6,041 nucleotides of DNA. Origin: RGIG990 sp045589455. Its GTDB lineage: Bacteria; Verrucomicrobiota; Kiritimatiellia; RFP12; UBA3636. The stretch lies in NCBI GenBank assembly GCA_045589455.1, contig JAZNPC010000018.1, positions 1-6,041 on the forward strand. Reading direction: 5' to 3'. Each line of letters begins with the position of its first letter. The first letter of the stretch is position 1. Both the position numbers and the translations under genes were made by a program. This document shows, piece by piece, positions 1-4,466 of this stretch. The notes beneath the pieces were generated by a model. It saw only the letters and a program-made list of their open reading frames with translations. It ran no database searches and was not told where the DNA came from.

Positions 1-161
1 CATCCCCGAGTGTCTCCCATGCGCACAGCAGATGTTTTCCATGCACCTGCTGTCCCGTATAATACTCCAATACGAGGCAGACTTTCAACCCCGTTTACTG
101 TTCTTTTTTCAGAAACAAGGAATACATTACCAGCACGGATAGACACGGATGGGGGCTGGGG
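1..161 (-). other. Possible partial reading frame running off the left edge (doubtful)
   Basis: On the minus strand a frame stays open from just after a TAA at 162-164 to the window edge, about 53 codons. Its middle part, read from 131 down to 3, has a fairly protein-like composition (it includes GVESLPRIGVLYG and AWKTSAVRMGD). It has no ATG before 18-20, no visible Shine-Dalgarno, and its first codons come from the repeat segment at 133-153. A plus-strand frame is also open over the same bases, which weakens the case. It could be the remnant 5' part of a gene interrupted by the repeat, or chance. I recognise no family. Confidence 0.13.
133..153 (-). repeat. ATCCGTGTCTATCCGTG-type dispersed repeat segment
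   Basis: On the minus strand this reads CCCATCCGTGTCTATCCGTG, with ATCCGTG occurring twice at 10-base spacing. From general knowledge, short blocks of this kind recur between genes in many environmental bacteria, including PVC-group and cyanobacterial genomes. The window has only this one copy, so its repeat status rests on recognition and not on internal evidence. Confidence 0.5.
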
Positions 162-403
162 TTACTTGTGTGGTGGCTAAAAGTGCTCTCTCGTGCAGTA
201 AAACAAGATTATCGGGATTAGCATGATGGTAATGATTTTTCCTAGTACGATGAGCACAAGATTCAACAGAATTAGTTATATATGATATCCACCATCACGC
301 TTTTCCACCCAAAAACCTTGGTGGGTCGTACACATTAGCGCTTGGCAGTTGCATTATTGCTTCGTCAGATTTCGCAATAATATAGGCAACAACAAGCGGT
401 AAT

Positions 404-420
404 GTGCGCGTCAGCGCCCC
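404..420 (+). repeat. 17-base direct repeat, left copy
   Basis: GTGCGCGTCAGCGCCCC matches GTGCGCGCAAGCGCCCC at 522-538 at 15 of 17 positions. The two copies bracket the GCGTC-periodic repeat at 450-488. This GC-rich word is unusual against the AT-leaning background. Confidence 0.5.
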
Positions 421-449
421 AGCACCACACCCATCACACAAGCCCAGCG

Positions 450-488
450 CCCTCCGCGTCCACTGCGTCTCTGCGTCCCTTTTTCGCA
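450..488 (-). repeat. GCGTC-periodic dispersed repeat segment
   Basis: On the plus strand GCGTC occurs three times in short succession (456-460, 465-469, 473-477), each preceded by a CCTCC, CACT or CTCT-like word. The minus strand reads GGGACGCAGAGACGCAGTGG and onward. This looks like the widely scattered 'ACGCAGAGACGCAG' intergenic repeat seen in many bacterial genomes. Its translation (RKRDAETQWTRR) is the kind of spurious peptide often predicted from such repeats. Its function is unknown to me. Confidence 0.55.
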
Positions 489-521
489 CTTCTAGCCGTC
501 ATCCTTGCCATCACGTGCATC

Positions 522-538
522 GTGCGCGCAAGCGCCCC
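522..538 (+). repeat. 17-base direct repeat, right copy, touching the uvrB stop
   Basis: GTGCGCGCAAGCGCCCC is a near copy of 404-420. Its last base is the first plus-strand base of the uvrB stop codon (538-540, TAG on the minus strand), so the repeat-bearing block begins exactly where the gene ends. Confidence 0.5.
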
Positions 539-2508
539 TAAATCGCGCTTTCTGTGAGCGATTTGATCTCATCGCGGATTGAGGCTGCACGCTCAAATTC
601 AAGTGCAGCTGCAGCCTGTGCCATCTCACGCTGTAAACGCTCTATGCGTCCTGCAAGGCCATATTCTGCTGCAGCCTCATTAACAGCACCCTCAGAAACA
701 TCTGCAGCAGCAAAAGTCTTTGCTGCAACATCCTCATTGAGAGGGCGTGATACACTGCGTGGAGTGATTCCATGCTCTAAATTATACGCTTGTTGAGCAT
801 CTCGACGATGCTGCGTGATACTCATCATATGGCGCATTGAATCAGTCACATTGTCTGCATAAAGTATTACTCGGCCATTAACATGACGCGCTGCACGGCC
901 AGCCGTCTGAATAAGCGAGGTTGAGCTTCTTAAAAAACCCTCCTTATCTGCATCAAGCACAGCCACTAATGCCACCTCAGGCAAATCCAAGCCCTCGCGT
1001 AATAAGTTAATACCAATCAAGCAATCAAACTCACCCTTTCTTAAGCGGGTTAGAATATCCACGCGCTCAAAGGCATCAATATCTGAATGCAAATATTCCA
1101 CGCGTAGACCTGCATCACGAAGATATTGCGACAAATCCTCTGCTGTTCGCTTTGTAAGCGTGGTTGCGAGCACACGGTCTCCTCGCTCTGCACAAGCACG
1201 CACCTCCTCCATCAAATCATCGATTTGTGTGGAAAGTGGGCGTAGCTCAACAATTGGATCAAGAAGTCCTGTTGGACGAATAATTTGCTCAACCACCTGC
1301 TCGGAGCGTGCTAGCTCAAATTGAGCCGGTGTAGCAGATACATATAAAATCTTACCTAGCTTTGAAGAAAATTCTTCAAAATTCAATGGACGATTATCTA
1401 GTGCAGATGGCAAGCGGAAGCCATGCTCAACAAGAATTGTTTTTCTTGCTCTATCGCCATTATACATTCCACGCACCTGGGGCACAGTCACGTGAGATTC
1501 ATCAATAATTGTGAGAAATTCGCCCTGAAAATAATCAATCAAGCACTCACCAGGCGTTCCCTCAGGGCGACCAGTAAGGTGTCGCGAATAATTTTCAATG
1601 CCCTGGCAATAGCCAATTTCGCGGAACATCTCAAGATCATATTTTGTGCGCTGGGAGAGACGCTGAGCCTCAAGTAGCTTCCCATGGCGCTCAAACCATG
1701 CCACACGCTGCTCTAGCTCTGCTTGAATATTTGCGAGCGAAGCTTCTAGCTTATCGTGCGGCATAACAAAATGCTTTGCTGGGGAAATTATCACGCGCTC
1801 CATGCGCTTCGTAATTTTACCAGTAGTTGCATCTATCTCAGAAAGCTGCTCTACCTCATCTCCCCAAAATGAGATTCGAATTCCTACCTCGCTTTCATAG
1901 GATAGAAAGATATCTACGATATCTCCTCGAACACGGAAGTTTCCTGGTGCGGCCTCAATATCATTGCGCTTATATTGCATCTCTATTAGGCGAGCAAGCA
2001 TTGCATCTCTATCTAGCTCCTGCCCCACTGCAACATCAAGCACCATCAGCATATAATCATCTGGCGAACCCAAGCCATAGATACAAGAAACGGATGCCAC
2101 CACAATTACATCATCACGAGTGAGAAGCGAATTTGTGGCAGACAATCTAAAGCGCTCTATTCCCTCATTTGTGGCAGCGTCCTTCGCAATATAGGTATCT
2201 GTCTGAGGAATATATGCTTCTGGCTGATAATAATCGTAGTAGCTGACAAAATATTCAACAGCATTTTTAGGGAAAAATGCCTTTAGTTCACCAAAAAGCT
2301 GGGATGCAAGGGTCTTGTTATGAGAAATAACAAGTGTTGGCAAACCCATCTCCTTAATGACATTTGCCATTGTAAAGGTTTTGCCGGAACCAGTAACGCC
2401 CTCAAGGGTCTGAAAATTCATACCCTTTCTAAAGCCATCGCAAATTCTTGCTATTGCATCTGGCTGATCGCCTGACGGCTTATATGGGGACGCTAATGAA
2501 AAATCCAT
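538..2508 (-). CDS. uvrB: UvrABC system protein B (excision nuclease helicase subunit)
   Basis: UvrB is the ATP-dependent damage-verifying subunit of nucleotide excision repair. It is loaded on DNA by UvrA and then recruits the nuclease UvrC in the cytoplasm. The 656-residue protein is close to the usual family length of about 670. Visible motifs in order are Walker A GVTGSGKT (37-44), the DNA-inserting beta-hairpin with YDYYQPEAYIP (91-101), Walker B IIDESH (334-339), YVSATP (389-394), GINLLREGLDLPEV (499-512), motif VI QTAGRAAR (534-541) and a C-terminal UVR domain (about 617-652) that contacts UvrC. I chose the ATG at 2506-2508 because it has a GAGGG just upstream and gives the normal MDFSLASPYKPSGDQP N-terminus. 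The longer frame would need a GTG at 2548-2550 inside an intergenic hairpin. The gene lies 60 nt after nagA on the same strand and is probably co-transcribed with it. It appears intact. Confidence 0.98.
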   Translation of the reverse strand: MDFSLASPYKPSGDQPDAIARICDGFRKGMNFQTLEGVTGSGKTFTMANVIKEMGLPTLVISHNKTLASQLFGELKAFFPKNAVEYFVSYYDYYQPEAYIPQTDTYIAKDAATNEGIERFRLSATNSLLTRDDVIVVASVSCIYGLGSPDDYMLMVLDVAVGQELDRDAMLARLIEMQYKRNDIEAAPGNFRVRGDIVDIFLSYESEVGIRISFWGDEVEQLSEIDATTGKITKRMERVIISPAKHFVMPHDKLEASLANIQAELEQRVAWFERHGKLLEAQRLSQRTKYDLEMFREIGYCQGIENYSRHLTGRPEGTPGECLIDYFQGEFLTIIDESHVTVPQVRGMYNGDRARKTILVEHGFRLPSALDNRPLNFEEFSSKLGKILYVSATPAQFELARSEQVVEQIIRPTGLLDPIVELRPLSTQIDDLMEEVRACAERGDRVLATTLTKRTAEDLSQYLRDAGLRVEYLHSDIDAFERVDILTRLRKGEFDCLIGINLLREGLDLPEVALVAVLDADKEGFLRSSTSLIQTAGRAARHVNGRVILYADNVTDSMRHMMSITQHRRDAQQAYNLEHGITPRSVSRPLNEDVAAKTFAAADVSEGAVNEAAAEYGLAGRIERLQREMAQAAAALEFERAASIRDEIKSLTESAI

Positions 2509-2511
2509 TTT

Positions 2512-2516
2512 CCCTC
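2512..2516 (-). promoter_or_regulatory. Ribosome binding site of uvrB
   Basis: GAGGG on the minus strand lies 3 nt before the ATG at 2508 (4 nt if the core is GAGG). The spacing is tight but usable. It supports the internal ATG over the upstream GTG. Confidence 0.55.
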
Positions 2517-2539
2517 GCCTATTATTGGCTAATCGATAA

Positions 2540-2560
2540 TGGTGGCACACCCTACCACCA
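2540..2560 (-). other. Intergenic hairpin between nagA and uvrB
   Basis: TGGTGG at 2555-2560 (read on the minus strand) can pair with CCACCA at 2540-2545 across a 9-nt loop, a perfect 6-bp stem. No U-tract follows, so it does not look like a terminator. It could act as a processing or stabilising element in a nagA-uvrB message, or be incidental. Confidence 0.3.
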
Positions 2561-2568
2561 CGTACGAA

Positions 2569-3729
2569 TTAAGCATTGCAGCTTTTGCAAATACCCTTGA
2601 TGTAAACACGCTGTACATCAAAGCTATCCTTATCAAGCACAACAATATCTGCCTGATAGCCTGGCTCAAGCTTGCCAAGGACATTACCTAAACCAAGCTC
2701 CTCTGCCTGGTTTAAGGCAGTTGTGCGAACAACCTTCTCTATTGGTAGGCCTGTTACTTCTACAACATTCTTTAGAGCAACATTCATCTTAAGCACAGAG
2801 CCTGCTAGTGCACCATTTGATGCAAGGCGAGCCTGACCATCCTTTACGATAACATCCAAGCCACCCAATGAGGATGGGCCATCAGGAAGATGGCTAGCAC
2901 GCATAGAGTCGGTAATAAGAGCAATCTTATTTAAAGGCTTCTTTGTAAATGCAAGGCGAATCATCTCAGGACATAGGTGAATCTTATCGCAAATCATTTC
3001 AATCATAACATCGTCATGAAGGAAGCCTGCGCCAACCAAACCAATATCACGATGATGAAGTGGTGTCATCTGATTGCAGAAGTGTGTTAGGTGGCGAAGT
3101 CCGCGCTTATTTGCTGCAGCAAATTCTGCATAGGTTGCCTTTGAGTGACCGCAGGAAGGGATAATTCCATTAGCAATGCAAGCATCTGCAAATTCACTAC
3201 CGCCCTCTACCTCAGCAGCAAAGGAAACTTGGCTAACCTTGAAAACAGAATTCAAACGCATCACCTCATCAATGTCAGGGCTACGAACAAAGGCAGGATT
3301 CTGTGCGCCCAAGCAGGATGGATTAATATATGGCCCCTCTAGGTGTACGCCAATTGCTGTTGAATATTCTGAAGTCTTTGCATACTCTGCCACATACTCC
3401 ATGCTCTTAGCAAGAGTTTCCTCAGGAAGAGTTAGCGTGGTTGGAGCAAAGGATGTGCAGCCCTCTGCTAGCTTTGCCTTAGCAACAGTGTAAATTGCTT
3501 CAGGAGATTCATCTGTAGCATCGGCACCAGCTGCACCATGTGTATGAATATCAATAAAGCCAGGTAGAACAAAATTACCTGCCGCATCATAAACAATATC
3601 TGTCTCTGGTAGAGGGTCTGCTGATGTGTATACTGCTGCAATCTTTCCATCCTCTACAAGGATAGCAGCATTATCAATACGAACCTCTGGTGAAATTAAA
3701 GTAGCATTTGTAATTAAAAGTGACTTCAT
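2569..3729 (-). CDS. nagA: N-acetylglucosamine-6-phosphate deacetylase
   Basis: NagA hydrolyses GlcNAc-6-phosphate to glucosamine-6-phosphate and acetate, a cytoplasmic step in using GlcNAc from chitin, mucin or recycled cell wall. The 386-residue protein has the family's usual length and its amidohydrolase metal-site residues: HTHG (His62, His64), HLEGPY (Glu131), GHS (His195), LTHFCNQM (His216), substrate-site His251 and catalytic Asp274 in ITDSM. The complete N-terminal HxH resembles binuclear NagA enzymes more than the E. coli type. The ATG at 3727-3729 has GAGGAA 8 nt upstream and a near-consensus promoter. No nagB (the deaminase) is present in the window. uvrB follows directly. The C-terminus ends in the slightly unusual CKSCNA. 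No frameshift or missing active-site residue is seen. Confidence 0.96.
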   Translation of the reverse strand: MKSLLITNATLISPEVRIDNAAILVEDGKIAAVYTSADPLPETDIVYDAAGNFVLPGFIDIHTHGAAGADATDESPEAIYTVAKAKLAEGCTSFAPTTLTLPEETLAKSMEYVAEYAKTSEYSTAIGVHLEGPYINPSCLGAQNPAFVRSPDIDEVMRLNSVFKVSQVSFAAEVEGGSEFADACIANGIIPSCGHSKATYAEFAAANKRGLRHLTHFCNQMTPLHHRDIGLVGAGFLHDDVMIEMICDKIHLCPEMIRLAFTKKPLNKIALITDSMRASHLPDGPSSLGGLDVIVKDGQARLASNGALAGSVLKMNVALKNVVEVTGLPIEKVVRTTALNQAEELGLGNVLGKLEPGYQADIVVLDKDSFDVQRVYIKGICKSCNA

Positions 3730-3737
3730 TTTATATT

Positions 3738-3741
3738 CCTC
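3738..3741 (-). promoter_or_regulatory. Ribosome binding site of nagA
   Basis: GAGG (in TGAGGAA on the minus strand) lies 8 nt before the nagA ATG at 3729, a standard spacing. Confidence 0.7.
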
Positions 3742-3765
3742 ACATTTCTTGTTTCTTTACCTAGA

Positions 3766-3794
3766 ATTATACACCATCACTGAAAATAATTCAA
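3766..3794 (-). promoter_or_regulatory. Sigma-70-type promoter of nagA(-uvrB)
   Basis: On the minus strand the -35 TTGAAT (3789-3794) is followed by exactly 17 bp and a perfect -10 TATAAT (3766-3771). Transcription would start near 3758-3760, giving a short leader of about 30 nt before the nagA ATG. Both hexamer match and spacing are good. Confidence 0.75.
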
Positions 3795-3811
3795 CAAACA
3801 ACAGTCAATAA

Positions 3812-3850
3812 TCATGTGCGTGCACGTAACAACTTATATGTCGCACGTGA
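3812..3850. promoter_or_regulatory. Inverted repeat upstream of the nagA promoter, possible operator
   Basis: TCATGTGCG at 3812-3820 and CGCACGTGA at 3842-3850 are complementary at 8 of 9 positions with 21 bp between them. A further GTGCAC palindrome lies in between. The repeat sits about 20-55 bp upstream of the nagA -35 box, where an activator or repressor could bind. I cannot name a regulator, and chance is possible. Confidence 0.25.
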
Positions 3851-3888
3851 AGAAAAGCGTGACAATTAGCTCGATACAGTGCATACAC

Positions 3889-3899
3889 TTTTAGAATTT
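3889..3899. repeat. Third copy of the TTTTAGAAT word downstream of the terminator
   Basis: TTTTAGAATTT is perfectly complementary over 11 bases to AAATTCTAAAA at 3919-3929, which is also one arm of the ftsB terminator (3921-3931). The word therefore occurs three times within 63 bases (3889, 3919 inverted, 3941). Confidence 0.5.
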
Positions 3900-3909
3900 G
3901 TTAATGTGT

Positions 3910-3951
3910 AAAAAAAGAAAATTCTAAAAAGCATTTTTTACTTTTTAGAAT
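3910..3951 (-). terminator. Rho-independent terminator of the tRNA-Tyr/ftsB unit, overlapping the stop codon
   Basis: On the minus strand ATTCTAAAAAG (3951-3941) pairs perfectly over 11 bp with CTTTTTAGAAT (3931-3921) across a 9-nt loop, followed at once by TTTCTTTTTTT. The stem is AT-rich, but the U-tract and geometry fit an intrinsic terminator. The left arm encodes the last codons of the septum gene, and the loop (3932-3940) contains its TAA stop. Confidence 0.75.
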
Positions 3952-4237
3952 CATCTGTTTCTTCTGTATAAATGTATACAGTCTCATTCGGATAAGCAAG
4001 ACCTTGTTCTCTAGCTAACAACTCTAAATATGCAACATCTTGCATTTTTGCGAGCTCCTCGCGAATTGCATCAATTTCACTTTGAAGTTGAGCATTTTTT
4101 TGAAGCTCTGCATTTAATAGCTCATTAAGCTCTTGCTTCTTTCTGATATCATCACCGAACAACCAATAAAAAGCAAAAAGAAGCGCCCCTATGAAAACAA
4201 AACAAATAATTGTTTTACCAATTTTTTGTAGTTTCAT
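3938..4237 (-). CDS. FtsB/DivIC-like septum formation initiator protein
   Basis: A small bitopic membrane protein of 99 residues. Residues 1-6 are a short basic cytoplasmic N-terminus. About 7-25 (KTIICFVFIGALLFAFYWLF region) form one membrane helix. About 28-66 form a heptad-like coiled coil rich in Leu, Glu and Lys. The end has the family-type segment ELLAREQGLAYPNETVYIY followed by an acidic tail. This layout and the 'ARE-GL-P-E-VY' signature fit the FtsB/DivIC family (PF04977), which pairs with FtsL in the divisome outside the membrane. I chose the ATG at 4235-4237 because of the AAGGAG 9 nt upstream. A longer frame would start with TTG inside the tRNA. The gene follows tRNA-Tyr by 28 nt. 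It could be called ftsB or divIC, but no partner is in the window. Confidence 0.85.
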   Translation of the reverse strand: MKLQKIGKTIICFVFIGALLFAFYWLFGDDIRKKQELNELLNAELQKNAQLQSEIDAIREELAKMQDVAYLELLAREQGLAYPNETVYIYTEETDDSKK

Positions 4238-4246
4238 TTGCGTGCG

Positions 4247-4252
4247 CTCCTT
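4247..4252 (-). promoter_or_regulatory. Ribosome binding site of the FtsB-like gene
   Basis: AAGGAG on the minus strand, 9 nt before the ATG at 4237, is a strong Shine-Dalgarno. It decides the start against the upstream TTG at 4277-4279, which lies within the tRNA. Confidence 0.75.
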
Positions 4253-4265
4253 TCTCTTTCGAAAA

Positions 4266-4350
4266 TGGTGGTGGGTCAACGATTCGAACGTTGGAAGGCA
4301 TCGCCAGCAGATTTACAGTCTGCCCCCGTTGGCCACTTGGGTAACCCACC
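4266..4350 (-). tRNA. tRNA-Tyr (anticodon GUA)
   Basis: An 85-nt class II tRNA with encoded CCA. The acceptor stem is GGTGGGT (4350-4344) with ACCCACC (4276-4270), then discriminator A and CCA (4269-4266). The D stem is CCC/GGG. The anticodon stem GCAGA/TCTGC encloses the loop CTGTAAA with anticodon GTA at 4316-4314. A long variable arm has a GGC/GCC stem. The T arm is CAACG-TTCGAAT-CGTTG. All stems pair. The long variable arm plus GUA is typical of bacterial tRNA-Tyr. It has a strong promoter, and no terminator separates it from the FtsB-like gene, so the primary transcript probably needs cutting at the CCA end. Confidence 0.97.
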
Positions 4351-4372
4351 TATGTGCAAAAACATGCCGGTA

Positions 4373-4425
4373 AATTTATCATTTCTCGCATTGCAAGTCA
4401 AGCACAATTTAAAAAATTATTTTTT
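4373..4425 (-). promoter_or_regulatory. Promoter of tRNA-Tyr with extended -10 and UP-like element
   Basis: On the minus strand the -35 is TTGACT (4396-4401), then 17 bp, then -10 TAAATT (4373-4378) preceded by TGA, an extended -10. Just 2 bp upstream of the -35, 4404-4425 has an A-tract then a T-tract then AAA, matching the known rRNA UP-element pattern (AAAWWTWTTTT then AAA) at nearly every position. The bases after the -10 (TACCGGC) are GC-richer, as in growth-rate-controlled stable-RNA promoters. The leader to the tRNA 5' end is about 15-20 nt. Confidence 0.75.
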
Positions 4426-4466
4426 ATTATTATCGTTTCTTTAACAATCTCATATTTTGCAAGCAT

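Larger units (their letters stand above)
1..537. other. Intergenic region with dispersed-repeat sequence, no convincing gene
   Basis: This stretch lies beyond the 3' end of uvrB and runs to the window edge. It contains two repeat-type segments (133-153 and 450-488), a pair of 17-base near-identical direct repeats (404-420 and 522-538) and a small inverted repeat (ACAGCAG at 25-31 with CTGCTGT at 47-53). Short open frames exist but are not persuasive as genes. A 64-codon minus-strand frame at 295-489 begins inside the GCGTC repeat. A 53-codon minus-strand frame stays open from 161 to the left edge. A plus-strand frame is open from base 1 to the stop at 178-180. I saw no clear rho-independent terminator for uvrB here. 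Confidence 0.6.

Noticed and set aside
1..180. Plus-strand frame open from the left edge to a stop at 178-180
   Set aside because: It overlaps the ATCCGTG repeat and an equally open minus-strand frame, ends in repeat-derived residues (ARIDTDGG), and has no family look.
300..325. Hairpin ACCCA...TGGGT as the uvrB terminator
   Set aside because: The stem is 5 bp with a 10-nt loop, no U-tract follows on the minus strand, and it lies over 200 bases past the uvrB stop.
295..489. 64-codon minus-strand reading frame
   Set aside because: Its start and first third are the translated GCGTC repeat (RKRDAETQWTRR), there is no ribosome binding site, and it resembles no family.
2509..2550. 14-codon N-terminal extension of uvrB from a GTG
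   Set aside because: The codons fall in the intergenic hairpin, lack similarity to UvrB N-termini, and a Shine-Dalgarno precedes the internal ATG at 2508.
4238..4279. N-terminal extension of the FtsB-like gene from a TTG
   Set aside because: It would start inside tRNA-Tyr, and the AAGGAG site points to the ATG at 4237.
4408..4430. AT-only palindrome after the ROK gene as a terminator
   Set aside because: The stem is only A-T pairs with a 3-nt loop. It fits better as the UP-like element of the tRNA promoter.
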